The translations under genes and the position numbers were made by a program. Below are positions 27,591 to 36,339 of a DNA stretch of 64,000 nucleotides, piece after piece. The notes under the pieces are model-generated. The model was given only the letters and a program-made list of their open reading frames with translations. It was not told the DNA's origin and did not search any database. Position 1 is the stretch's first letter; each line of letters starts with the position of its first letter. Location of the stretch: the NCBI RefSeq assembly GCF_000733725.1, contig NZ_JMQM01000002.1, positions 124,001-188,000 of the forward strand, in the 5' to 3' direction. Origin of the DNA: Nitratireductor basaltis. Lineage in GTDB: Bacteria > Pseudomonadota > Alphaproteobacteria > Rhizobiales > Rhizobiaceae.

Positions 27591-27854
27591 ATGACGCTTA
27601 GTTTCCCAAATCAGAGCAGAAGCTTCGACAAGGACCGCAACGCTGTTCGCTTCACCGGCTATGATGGGATGTTCGAGGTGCCTTTCTATATCGAGGTGGA
27701 CGCGCTGGCACGCGTCCTGTCGCAACCTCTGTCCGTACAGGACTGCCTGACTGCGTTCGACGCCGAGCGCACATCAATCCTCGACGTCGCACGCGAAGTT
27801 TACGCGCATCGAAAGCTAACCTCCTATACGCTGACCGCAGCGAATTTCCACTGA
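27591..27854 (+). CDS. DUF1488 family protein
   Basis: An 87-residue protein. MTLSFPNQSRSFDKDRNAVRF, F(E)VPFYIEVDAL and LDVAREVYAHRKL match the small DUF1488 family of proteobacteria, which has no established function. The start at 27591 gives the usual family length. An in-frame ATG upstream lacks family similarity. Confidence 0.75.
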   Translation: MTLSFPNQSRSFDKDRNAVRFTGYDGMFEVPFYIEVDALARVLSQPLSVQDCLTAFDAERTSILDVAREVYAHRKLTSYTLTAANFH

Positions 27855-28125
27855 AGGCGCATAGGGCTTCATCTGACCGGGAGGGTGACAGGGAACCTCA
27901 GCGTGCGCAGTATCCAAAGTCGATGTTCACTGCAGCTTCCCGCCCGTAGTCACGCAGCTGATCCGCCCGCTCACTGGCTGGCCTTGGCAGACGGAAGAGC
28001 AGATTACGGTCTGCGCCCTGCGCGACCTTTCACCAGCGCTTACCGTCTCAGGAACCGGAAGCTCAAGACCGCACGGCCATAGGCAAGTTCGATCTTGATG
28101 GTGGCCTCCGGTTCCCTTGTTTCGA

Positions 28126-28965
28126 TCAGCTGTCGGCAATAACGTCCTGGCGCTGGGAGCCGAGGCCCTCGATGCCGAGCTCCACGACATCACCTGCCTT
28201 CAGGAACTGCTGCGGCTTCATGCCCATGCCGACGCCGGGAGGCGTGCCGGTGGAGATGATGTCGCCGGGCTGCAGCGTGAAGAACTGGCTGAGATAGGAC
28301 ACCACATGGGCAACACCGTAGACCATGGTGTTGGTGGAGCCGTCCTGCATGCGCTTGCCATTGACGTCGAGCCACATGCCGAGATTCTGCGGGTCGGCAA
28401 CCTCGTCACGGGTCACGAGCCAAGGACCGGTCTGGCCGAAATTGTCGCAGGACTTGCCCTTGGTCCACTGACCTGCACGTTCCGCCTGGAATTCGCGCTC
28501 CGAGACATCATTGATGACGCAGTAGCCGGCAACATGATCCAGCGCATCGGCCTCCGAAACATATTTCGCAGACTTGCCGATGACCACGCCGAGCTCGACC
28601 TCCCAGTCGGTCTTTTTCGAGTTGCGCGGAATGATGATCGGATCATTGGGCCCGCAAATGGCGCTGGTGGCCTTCATGAAGATGACCGGCTCCGGCGGCA
28701 CTTCCGCTCCGGTCTCTGCGGCATGGTCGGAATAGTTCAGGCCGATGCAGATGAACTTGCCCGTGCGGCCGACGCAGGCGCCGAGGCGCGGACTGCCCTC
28801 AACCACCGGCAGGTCATCCAACTTGATGTCGAGGCTGTCGAGACGGGTCAGGACATCACCTGCAATATCATCGACAACGCCGGACAGATCGCGGATCTTT
28901 CCCTCGTCATCGAGAACCCCCGGCTTCTCCGCGCCGCGCTCTCCGAAACGTACGAATTTCATCAC
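28126..28965 (-). CDS. Fumarylacetoacetate hydrolase family protein
   Basis: A 279-residue enzyme with a short N-terminal domain (MKFVRFGERGAEKPGVLDD) and the FAH catalytic domain from about residue 70: ICIGLNYSDHAAETG, FMKATSAICGPNDPIIIP, WEVELGVVIGK and ISTGTPPGVGMG. The Glu/Asp metal ligands of the family are present. Relatives include ureidoglycolate lyase and acylpyruvate or 2,4-diketo-3-deoxy-sugar-acid hydrolases; which reaction applies here cannot be told. It has a GGGAG ribosome site. No catabolic operon surrounds it, and intervals on both sides (27855-28125 and 28966-29224) show no gene. Confidence 0.92.
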   Translation of the reverse strand: MMKFVRFGERGAEKPGVLDDEGKIRDLSGVVDDIAGDVLTRLDSLDIKLDDLPVVEGSPRLGACVGRTGKFICIGLNYSDHAAETGAEVPPEPVIFMKATSAICGPNDPIIIPRNSKKTDWEVELGVVIGKSAKYVSEADALDHVAGYCVINDVSEREFQAERAGQWTKGKSCDNFGQTGPWLVTRDEVADPQNLGMWLDVNGKRMQDGSTNTMVYGVAHVVSYLSQFFTLQPGDIISTGTPPGVGMGMKPQQFLKAGDVVELGIEGLGSQRQDVIADS

Positions 28966-29224
28966 TCGACTCCCTGCAAAATTTCGGCTGTTCCGGCAAG
29001 GGACCCGATATCCAGGACCACTGCAAGGTCAGCAACACCCAAAACCGTACGCTGCGGTACGCAAAGCGGTGACTGGCGCAAGGCGAATTGGAACAGCCGG
29101 TCAGCTGTGCGCGTTGTCGCCCTTGGCAGCCACGCCCCGAGAGGCTAGATGGAACGCGTGAGGACGACCTCCCCCGTCAGGGTTCAGCAGTCGGGACGGC
29201 CCGGATCAGCAGCAGGAGATCACA

Positions 29225-29686
29225 ATGCGCCGTCCGGCAGACCGTGTACGCCATGCAGTAAGCTTCGAGGTCATCGGCCTATCCATAATCACTCCACTTG
29301 CCGCCTGGGTCTTCGACAAACCCATGAGTGATATCGGCGTCATCGCCATAGTGGGCGCAACGATCGCGACCGTTTGGAACTATCTCTACAATCTGGGCTT
29401 CGACCATCTCATGGTCTGGCTGCGCGGCAGCGTGCACAAGACCGTTGGTATTCGCGTTGTACACGCGATCATCTTCGAGACAGGATTGCTCTTGATACTG
29501 CTGCCCTTCATCGCCTGGCAGTTGGAGATTGGGCTTTGGGAAGCGCTGGTGATGGATATCTCCTTCGCGCTTTTCTATCTCGTCTACACATTCGTCTTCA
29601 ATTGGCTCTACGACATCGTTTTCCCGATAGATGACGCACGGACACAAGATGCCTCGGAGAATGCCGAGCGAGAAGGCGCGCGCTAG
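29225..29686 (+). CDS. PACE efflux transporter (bacterial transmembrane pair domains)
   Basis: A 153-residue protein of four membrane helices arranged as two bacterial transmembrane pair repeats. Features are VRHAVSFEVIGLSIITPLAAW, WNYLYNLGFDHL, RVVHAIIFETGLLLILLPFIAW and YTFVFNWLYDIVFP. The paired 'NxxxNxxFD' and 'R..HA..FE' signatures are those of the proteobacterial antimicrobial compound efflux family (AceI-like), proton-coupled exporters of biocides such as chlorhexidine or of polyamines. The ATG follows AGGAG. No regulator gene is adjacent. Confidence 0.88.
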   Translation: MRRPADRVRHAVSFEVIGLSIITPLAAWVFDKPMSDIGVIAIVGATIATVWNYLYNLGFDHLMVWLRGSVHKTVGIRVVHAIIFETGLLLILLPFIAWQLEIGLWEALVMDISFALFYLVYTFVFNWLYDIVFPIDDARTQDASENAEREGAR

Positions 29687-29921
29687 GTGCGGTCCGAACA
29701 CCGCAGCATGACATGACTGTGCGTCCGACCGCGCTGTAGCTCAGGCGCTTCCACGCGGATCACACGGTTGCGCAATCTCCGGCACCTTGGAGATACCGGA
29801 GGCGATTCCCGTTAAAAACCACTGATTGCTGCGATGCCGGCTGAAAGATACGGCGCGGAAACGGATCTGGCATGCCCGTCTTCCGCGATCCAGACCCGCA
29901 GCCGGTGTCGCAGCAAATAAC

Positions 29922-30464
29922 TCAGAGTGAGGCAGTGAAGTAGAAGATGTGCCGCCCCACCTGACCGGTGCGCTCAAGCTTCTTCGCCCACCACGGCTGC
30001 ACGAAATCCGCATGGTAGTGGGTGGATCGCGCCAAGCCTTCATCCAGGTCACAGCCGTCGCTGTCGCATTCGAAAATCAGGCGCGCGATTTTTTCTGCAA
30101 CCTTTAGCGCCCGAGGTTCGTTGAGGCGGTCGGGAATGCCATCGCAGGCAAAAGAGAACTGGCACGCATTCTTCATGTGGTCGTTCTGATAAACCACATC
30201 ACATACGGTGTCGGGATAATATTTGCTCTCGACCCGGTTCAGGATGACACGGGCCACTGCTCTCTGGCCTGCTTCCGGCTCGCCGCGTGCTTCGAAATAG
30301 ATCGCCGTTGCAAGGCATTCGATCTCTTTTCTGTAACTGCGGAAAGACTGTGATTTCTCACTCTCCTGCGAGACAGATGCTGTTTTCGCAAGAGCGGCAG
30401 TCGGATTGAAACTGGTGCATAGTAGCCCCAAGGCAAGCATCATGCTTGCGGCTGGTCGCGTCAT
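29922..30464 (-). CDS. Cell wall hydrolase, SleB family
   Basis: A 180-residue exported protein. The signal peptide is MTRPAASMMLALGLLC to ALA-K. The hydrolase_2/SleB domain spans about 50-178: LATAIYFEARGEPEAGQRAVARV (catalytic Glu in YFEARGE), DVVYQNDHMKNACQFSFACDG and THYHADFVQPWWA. Such enzymes cleave peptidoglycan glycan strands. The start has AGGGGG at seven bases. A second SleB-family protein is encoded at 55296-55916 with the same core. Confidence 0.9.
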   Translation of the reverse strand: MTRPAASMMLALGLLCTSFNPTAALAKTASVSQESEKSQSFRSYRKEIECLATAIYFEARGEPEAGQRAVARVILNRVESKYYPDTVCDVVYQNDHMKNACQFSFACDGIPDRLNEPRALKVAEKIARLIFECDSDGCDLDEGLARSTHYHADFVQPWWAKKLERTGQVGRHIFYFTASL

Positions 30465-30664
30465 TCGCGAACCCCCTGATCAAGTTTTTTTGGATGAGGG
30501 GTTCCTGCATGAACAATTCGACACGACCTTGATGATCACGGGGCAGAAAAAAGGCAATTCCATTCGGATCGGCATTTTAAGAGAAGTATTCCGCGGCATG
30601 CTTGTACCGCTTCGCCAGATTCACGCGAATATATGTTGGTACCAATACGATGAGTGGCTGCGTC

Positions 30665-31090
30665 TCACTTCTCGCCCTTCCCGCTGAATTTCTCACTCCA
30701 CGCCGAATATACAAAGGTCGCGGACCAGGTCAGCACCATGAAGCCACCCAGTGACTGCATCATGCTGATGATACGGATCGATCCTTCGGTCTTGATCTGC
30801 GTATAGCCAAGCGTGGAAAAATTGATGCCTGAGAAGTAGATCAGGTCATTGAAGCTGCCGGAAAAGGATCCGTCAAATCTTCCTGTCCACTCCAGCGGTA
30901 GAAGGAGTGCGTAGACGCCCGCATAGAGGACGATCTCCAGCGTGTGGATCAGAAGCAGCCCGGAGAAGATGGCGATCAGGGTCATGTCTGCATTGCGCAC
31001 CCGCAGCCTTAGCTCGTCGAGGCTGCGCAGGGCATAGTGATGGAAGACGCCCAAGGCGAGAACAAGTGCGAAACCGACCAGCAGCGCCAT
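30665..31090 (-). CDS. Ion-channel family membrane protein (two-helix pore type)
   Basis: A 141-residue protein. A strong AGGAGG eight bases before 31090 selects that ATG over one at 31114. It has N-terminal helix LLVGFALVLALGVFHHYAL, helix DMTLIAIFSGLLLIHTLEIVLYAGVY, a re-entrant pore-like segment YFSGINFSTLGYTQI and final helix GGFMVLTWSATFVYS. The pore segment resembles the TxGYG filter of Ion_trans_2 potassium channels but reads TLGYT, lacking the last Gly. It is therefore a channel-like protein whose selectivity is uncertain. Confidence 0.78.
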   Translation of the reverse strand: MALLVGFALVLALGVFHHYALRSLDELRLRVRNADMTLIAIFSGLLLIHTLEIVLYAGVYALLLPLEWTGRFDGSFSGSFNDLIYFSGINFSTLGYTQIKTEGSIRIISMMQSLGGFMVLTWSATFVYSAWSEKFSGKGEK

Positions 31091-31198
31091 ATGAAAAACC
31101 TCCTGAGTACCCATGTGTAACAGGCACAGGAGGTTTCGGTTTCAGATGTCCTGCATCAATGGCAGGGCAAGCATGTTTCACCGCCCCGCTTCAAATGA

Positions 31199-31795
31199 TC
31201 AGAACTTGTAGCCGATGCGGATCGTGGCAAGGTCGAGCGTGGCGTCGATCATGGATGTGTCGAACTGCTCGAACTCGAAATGGGTGTACTGCGCGCCGAC
31301 CACGATATTGTCGGTAACTGCGTAGTCGATACCCGCACCCGCGGTCCAACCCCAGTCTTCAAGTCCCATGAAATCGGTGGTGGCATAAACCGCACCAGCG
31401 TGACCGGTCAGCAGGAAGCGGTCGAATGCGTAGCCGGCGCGAAGCTTGAACGCGTAGGAATTCTCCACGGTGATGAAGCTGTAAGCTTCATAGTTGATGT
31501 CCAGGCGCATGGCTTCAGCTTCTGCGCCGACAACGAAGTTCCCGAAGCTGTGCAGGTAGCCGGCATGGGCACCGAAGATCCAGTCCTCGCCTTCGTCCGG
31601 GAACGGAGGCGTCTGGGCGTAATCGACATCTTCCAACCAGCCATAGCCAGCGGAAAGACCTGCATATGCACCGGTCCAGCCAAAGCGCTCGCTGCCTGCC
31701 TTTAAGGGAAGTGCACCGATATCAGCCGCGCTAGCGCCACCGGCAGCGATGAATGATGCTGCAGCAACTGCGAAAAAGGTGGAACGCATGGTCAT
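31199..31795 (-). CDS. Outer-membrane beta-barrel protein, Omp25/31 type
   Basis: A 198-residue protein with signal peptide (STFFAVAAASFIAAGGASAAD) and an eight-strand barrel. Features are FGWTGAYAGLSAGYGW, WIFGAHAGYLHSFGNFVVGAEAE, KLRAGYAFDRFLLTGHAG, GWTAGAGIDYAVTDNIVVGAQY and a C-terminal phenylalanine in ATIRIGYKF. This is the pattern of rhizobial and Brucella Omp25/31 proteins. Two in-frame ATGs (31795 and 31789) are equally possible starts. Confidence 0.9.
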   Translation of the reverse strand: MTMRSTFFAVAAASFIAAGGASAADIGALPLKAGSERFGWTGAYAGLSAGYGWLEDVDYAQTPPFPDEGEDWIFGAHAGYLHSFGNFVVGAEAEAMRLDINYEAYSFITVENSYAFKLRAGYAFDRFLLTGHAGAVYATTDFMGLEDWGWTAGAGIDYAVTDNIVVGAQYTHFEFEQFDTSMIDATLDLATIRIGYKF

Positions 31796-31958
31796 ATACC
31801 CCGAAGCCCCAGGTTAAGGATGGATAAGAAATGACCCATTAAGGTTACCAAAGCCTTAAACGGCACAAGGTCCCGTTAATTCGCTGCGAGGATTTACCAC
31901 TTCTAAAACTAGAGGCGGCATTCTCACTGCAATTTGCGGGATCTGTAGGGGCGATTTG

Positions 31959-33848
31959 ATGACTAGCCTGAAGGGACTTGAGGCGCTGATCGACTGGTTC
32001 ATGCCAGGTGAATTCAGCGAGGACGCGCATTCGCGCAAGCGGGTGCGCATGTTCCTGATCAGCCATATATTCGGGCCGATACTTGGCGCACCGATCCCGA
32101 TATTTCTTTTTCTCTATGATCCGCACCCCTTTCCGCATGTGCCAATCCTGGCCGCTCAGATCGCTGCTTTCTGGCTGTTCCCGATCGCGCTGAAGCTTTT
32201 CCCGGCTCACTACACCGCGCTTGCGCTGCTTTCGACGATCAATCTGTCCAGTGCCATCCTCTGGGGATCCTACAATTACGGTGGCGTAAGCTCGCCATTC
32301 CTCATGTGGTTCCTGGTAATGCCGCTGCTGGCGTTCTTCTATCTCGGTTCAACCGCCCGAACCCGTGTGATCATCTTCGCCCAGATCGTATTGGGACTGA
32401 GTGCGTTTTACGCGGCCTACGTGCTTGATGGTGCTTTCCCGGTCCATATTCCGCTTGAGGACATGGTGGGTGCGGGCATCGTCTCGGCCTTTTCGGCGGC
32501 GACCTATGTCTTCCTGATGGCGAGTTATTATTCCAGTGTCGTGGACTCGCAGTCGGAGCTTCTGAAAGAGATAGAGCGCCATCAGGCCACGATGAAGCTT
32601 GCGGAACAGGCCCGTGATGATGCCGAACGCGCCAATGGCGCCAAGTCCGAATTCCTTGCAAAGATGAGCCACGAGCTGCGCACGCCGCTCAATGCCGTTT
32701 TGGGTTACAGCGAAATTCTGCTCGAGGATGCGGAAATCGAGGGCCGTGGCGAACAGATCGCCGATCTCCAAAAGATCAGCGCTGCGGGCAAACATCTGCT
32801 GGCCATGGTCAACGACATTCTCGACATTTCCAAGATCGAGGCTGGCAAGATGGAGCTGCATGTCGAGACAGTCGATCTCGACAGGCTGGTGGACGAAGTC
32901 GAGGCTACGAGCCGTCCGCTTGCCGCGAAGAATACCAACAATTTCGTCGTGGAGCGCAGTGGTGATCTGGGAACGATCCGCGTGGATGTCACCAAGCTTC
33001 GTCAGGCAATGTTCAACCTGATCAGCAACGCAGCGAAGTTCACGCAGAACGGCCAGATCAAGCTCAAGGTCGTGCGTGAACCACGCATGACGGGTGACTG
33101 GCTTGCGATATCAGTCGCCGATACGGGCGTCGGAATCAGCGAGGAGCAGCAGAAGACACTCTTCTCGAATTTCACCCAGGCCAATGCGAAAATCGCGGCT
33201 AAATACGGTGGAACCGGGCTCGGCCTATCGCTCAGTCAGAACCTTATCGCACTGATGGGCGGCAAGATCGCGCTTGAGAGCGAACCGGGCAAGGGTGCTT
33301 GCTTCACGATCTGCCTGCCAGCCGACATCTCTGCACTTGTTCTGGAGGAGGATGTAGACCTGGTGGAGCAGGCGGAGAGCGAGCATGAGCAGCGCAAAGT
33401 CCTCAATGCCGGTCTCTCCGGCCACGCACCGGACCATGCGCGCCGCCAGAAGGTTCTTCTGGTGGACGATGACCGGGATTTCCTTGAACTCGCAGAGCGT
33501 CTCCTGATCAAGGAAGGCTACAGCCCCATCGCCACCGATTCCCCAGAATCGGCACTGCAGATCGCGCGCAGCGTTCAGCCGTCACTCATCTTCTGTGACG
33601 TCATGATGCCCGGTCTTGACGGGTGGGATGTGCTGCAGACCCTCCAGTCGGATCCTGCAACGCTCGAGATTCCGGTCATCATGCTGTCCGTGCTCGATGA
33701 GCGCAGCCTGGGCCGCGACAGCGGTGCAGCCGGGTTTCTTACCAAGCCGCTGGATCAGGACAAGCTGAGAAAGGCGTTGGAGTCCGCCAAGGCTTTCCGT
33801 CGTTTCGTGACCGCCAGTGATGCCACACCGAGCGGAGCTGCCGTTTAA
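31959..33848 (+). CDS. Membrane hybrid histidine kinase with receiver domain
   Basis: A protein of about 629 residues. The N-terminal region (about 30-205) has six membrane helices. Then come a coiled coil, HisKA with His238 in KMSHELRTPLNAVLGYSEIL, an ATPase domain with NLISNAAKFTQ, DTGVGISEEQQ and GGTGLGLSLSQNLIALMGG, and a C-terminal receiver with Asp547 in LIFCDVMMPGLDGW. The ATG at 31959 follows AGGGG. It is followed 16 bases later by a stand-alone receiver, so the pair likely forms a phosphorelay. It resembles kinases controlling cell-cycle or surface behaviour; the signal is unknown. Confidence 0.93.
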   Translation: MTSLKGLEALIDWFMPGEFSEDAHSRKRVRMFLISHIFGPILGAPIPIFLFLYDPHPFPHVPILAAQIAAFWLFPIALKLFPAHYTALALLSTINLSSAILWGSYNYGGVSSPFLMWFLVMPLLAFFYLGSTARTRVIIFAQIVLGLSAFYAAYVLDGAFPVHIPLEDMVGAGIVSAFSAATYVFLMASYYSSVVDSQSELLKEIERHQATMKLAEQARDDAERANGAKSEFLAKMSHELRTPLNAVLGYSEILLEDAEIEGRGEQIADLQKISAAGKHLLAMVNDILDISKIEAGKMELHVETVDLDRLVDEVEATSRPLAAKNTNNFVVERSGDLGTIRVDVTKLRQAMFNLISNAAKFTQNGQIKLKVVREPRMTGDWLAISVADTGVGISEEQQKTLFSNFTQANAKIAAKYGGTGLGLSLSQNLIALMGGKIALESEPGKGACFTICLPADISALVLEEDVDLVEQAESEHEQRKVLNAGLSGHAPDHARRQKVLLVDDDRDFLELAERLLIKEGYSPIATDSPESALQIARSVQPSLIFCDVMMPGLDGWDVLQTLQSDPATLEIPVIMLSVLDERSLGRDSGAAGFLTKPLDQDKLRKALESAKAFRRFVTASDATPSGAAV

Positions 33849-33864
33849 TCTTGAGCAGAATATC

Positions 33865-34227
33865 ATGACACAGATCCTGATCATCGAAGACAACCCCATC
33901 AACCGCGATGTGCTCGGCCGCCGGCTCGAGCGTCGCGGTTTCTCGATACGCTTTGCCGAAGATGGCCCTTCGGGTATCGAGGCAGCACGTGATCTCATGC
34001 CCGACCTGATCCTCATGGATATCGGTCTGGGGGAAATGGATGGCTGGGAAGCCACACGTCGCATCAAGGCCATGGAAGAAACGGCATCGATCCCGATCAT
34101 TGCACTGACAGCCAGCGCTTTCGAATCCGACCGGCAGAAAAGCTTCGCCGCGGGCTGCTGCGACTTCGACACGAAGCCGGTGGATCTTCCACGCCTGCTT
34201 GGAAAAATCGAACTGGCTCTGGCCTGA
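33865..34227 (+). CDS. Single-domain response regulator
   Basis: A 120-residue receiver with no output domain: acidic pair ED at 8-9 (ILIIEDNPINRDVL), phosphorylation site Asp52 in LILMDIGLGEMDGW, Thr in IIALTASAF and Lys in DTKPVDLPRL. It resembles DivK-like receivers. It starts 16 bases after the hybrid kinase stop, in the same operon, and ends at a strong hairpin. It may shuttle phosphate from the hybrid kinase to a phosphotransferase or diguanylate cyclase. Confidence 0.92.
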   Translation: MTQILIIEDNPINRDVLGRRLERRGFSIRFAEDGPSGIEAARDLMPDLILMDIGLGEMDGWEATRRIKAMEETASIPIIALTASAFESDRQKSFAAGCCDFDTKPVDLPRLLGKIELALA

Positions 34228-34252
34228 GCAAATTCACCTTCGACAATACAGG

Positions 34253-34287
34253 AAGGGCGGCAGCTTCAAAATGAAGCTGCCGCCCTT
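34253..34287. terminator. Strong bidirectional terminator
   Basis: A perfect 16-bp inverted repeat (34253-34268 and 34272-34287) with a 3-base loop, reading AAGGGCGGCAGCTTCA on the left arm. Both arms end in A/T runs. It separates two convergent receiver genes. Confidence 0.92.
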
Positions 34288-34320
34288 TCTAAATCGGGAT
34301 CGGGTCTGGAAAGAGCCGCC

Positions 34321-34719
34321 TCAAGCGGCTGCGCCGACATCGTTTGGCTGCATGAGGATCTTGCGCAGCCGGGCGAAGTCCAACGGCTTCTGCTGGATCT
34401 CGGGGACCCGAAGGCCGTGCTCGACCGCCTTGGCCTGCGTTTTCCGAAGAACGATCTCGTCCTCGCCGCTGACGATAATGATCTTGCCGGCATATTTGTC
34501 TTGAGCAAGCAGGACGAACAGGCCGGCGGCGTCGATATTCGGCATGTTGATGTCGATCGCCATCACTTCCGGCTTGAGCGCACGCACGAGATTGATCACG
34601 CCGCGGGAATCCGATGTCGCGAATGCCTCATAGCCGCAGCGCTCGGCGACGCGAACGACAAGCTCAGCCGACGACGCATCGTCGTCGACCGAGAGAAGGC
34701 GCTTTGGGGTCGAATACAT
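34321..34719 (-). CDS. Single-domain response regulator
   Basis: A 132-residue receiver: acidic DDD at 12-14 (LLSVDDDASSAEL), probable phosphorylation site Asp56 in VMAIDINMPNIDA, Ser in IIVSGEDE and the Lys in QQKPLDFARL. There is no output domain. It starts 11 bases after the stop of the alpha-oxoamine synthase-like gene on the same strand, so they form an operon. Its tight link to a PLP enzyme gene is unusual. Confidence 0.9.
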   Translation of the reverse strand: MYSTPKRLLSVDDDASSAELVVRVAERCGYEAFATSDSRGVINLVRALKPEVMAIDINMPNIDAAGLFVLLAQDKYAGKIIIVSGEDEIVLRKTQAKAVEHGLRVPEIQQKPLDFARLRKILMQPNDVGAAA

Positions 34720-34730
34720 GATCCGGCTCC

Positions 34731-36110
34731 TTACGCCGCGCTGGCGGCCGGCTTGCCCCGCATGGCGGGTGCTGCGGTGTGGATCTCGTTTTCGCGGTAA
34801 GGACGGTAGGTTTCCTCTGCCATACGCAGGGACTTCTGCATCAGCATGACAAGCTTGTCGACATCCTCGCGGCTGTGATCGGCCATGACCTGTACACGGT
34901 AGCGCGCAGCGCCCTGCGGCACTGCCGGATACTCCACCAGATTGGCGATGGCACCAAGCGAAACAAGATTGCGTGACGCGATACGCGCAAGTCCCTCGGC
35001 GCCAACGCGCACCGGCACGATCGGTGAGGGATCGCCCAGGGCTTCAAGACCTACCTTGGCCATCTCGCTGCGCATATAGAGGATGTTGTCCATCAGGCGC
35101 GCGCGTCGCACGCGGCCTTCGTCGGAGCGGATGATCTCGACGGCCGCCAGTACCGTTGCCGCCTGCGCGGGCGACAGGGCGTTGGAGAAGGTCTGTGTCG
35201 CCGAGAAATACTTCAGATACTCTGCGACACCGCGCGATTTCACGGCGATGAAGCCGCCATTGGATGCAAAGCTCTTCGAGAACGAACCAATAATGATGTC
35301 GGCCTGATCGACCATGTTCTGCAGACCCAGATGGCCCAGACCATCTTCGCCGATGCAGCCGAAATCATGGGCGCAATCCACCAGAAGCATGGCATCAAAC
35401 TCGTCGCACAGCGCACGTAGTGCCGCGATGTCCGGCGTATCGGAATGCATGGAGAACAGGCTTTCGGTCACGACCAGAATGCCATTCTCGTTATCCTGCG
35501 CACGGATGCGCTGAAGCCGGCGGCGCAGGCCCTCGCAATTGAGATGGCCATGAAAATGGATGTTGTGGGTTGCTGCGCGTGCGCCTTCCTGGAGACAGGA
35601 ATGTGCCAGAACATCAAGGACCACATGGTCACCTGGACGGACCACGCCCTGAATGGCAGCAAAGCCTGCCGACCAGCCGGTCGGGTAAAGCACGATTTCG
35701 CGCCCATTCACGAATTCGGAGAGCGCGTCCTGAAGCTTCAGTGAGTAATGCGTGTTGCCCAGAAGAGCAGCAGAACCAGCACTGTGGACGCCATATTCGC
35801 GGATGGCCTCCACAGCGGCTTCCTTCACCTTGGGATGTGAGGAGAGACTGAGATAATCCTGGGAGGCGAAATTCACGCCCTCGATGAGCGAACCATCGTC
35901 ATTTTTGGCGGCGCAATGGGTGCGCGGCGCGGATTCCGTGGATTTCGCATATGGCCAAAGCTCATGTTCGCGACGCAGGTTCTGCCACTGATAGAAACCC
36001 TCGACCCGGTCCAGCAGGTTCTTTCCCTGCGGAGCCCGGTAATCGCGCAAGCTGCCTGTAAGAGCTGCAGCTGGAAATTCCCGGCTGTCTGATGTGGTGC
36101 CGTCTGACAT
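34731..36110 (-). CDS. PLP-dependent alpha-oxoamine synthase family protein (AONS/SPT/CqsA-like)
   Basis: A 459-residue fold-type I PLP enzyme. Asp245 and His248 (LLVDCAHDFG) and the Schiff-base Lys279 in GSFSKSFASNGG are those of the alpha-oxoamine synthase subgroup. GVHSAGSAALLGNTHYSLKLQ near 107 is its substrate loop. The ATG at 36110 follows GGGGG. Subgroup enzymes condense an amino acid with an acyl-CoA: 8-amino-7-oxononanoate synthase, serine palmitoyltransferase, 5-aminolevulinate synthase or the CqsA/LqsA autoinducer synthases. No biotin, haem or sphingolipid gene is near. A receiver gene follows in the operon and sensor genes flank it, so a signal-synthase role is possible but unproven. 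The N-terminal 60 residues are longer than usual. Confidence 0.82.
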   Translation of the reverse strand: MSDGTTSDSREFPAAALTGSLRDYRAPQGKNLLDRVEGFYQWQNLRREHELWPYAKSTESAPRTHCAAKNDDGSLIEGVNFASQDYLSLSSHPKVKEAAVEAIREYGVHSAGSAALLGNTHYSLKLQDALSEFVNGREIVLYPTGWSAGFAAIQGVVRPGDHVVLDVLAHSCLQEGARAATHNIHFHGHLNCEGLRRRLQRIRAQDNENGILVVTESLFSMHSDTPDIAALRALCDEFDAMLLVDCAHDFGCIGEDGLGHLGLQNMVDQADIIIGSFSKSFASNGGFIAVKSRGVAEYLKYFSATQTFSNALSPAQAATVLAAVEIIRSDEGRVRRARLMDNILYMRSEMAKVGLEALGDPSPIVPVRVGAEGLARIASRNLVSLGAIANLVEYPAVPQGAARYRVQVMADHSREDVDKLVMLMQKSLRMAEETYRPYRENEIHTAAPAMRGKPAASAA

Positions 36111-36339
36111 TATAACCCCCGGTTGTTGCGGCCTTTCCGGCCTGTCCACCTGGGCACAACTTAAGCGAGCCGAATTGCCAGCCCGTTTACAGAGATGGTT
36201 AAAAAATGGAGTGCTTGCCAGCCTTCATCATCGGACGCCCGGTCCACCCGGATATCGTAAACGGCGCGAAGAATCGAACGCAATCTTAACCACTTGTGAT
36301 TGATATGGGTGGGCTAGTATACCGGGGGACAGTGGGTTG

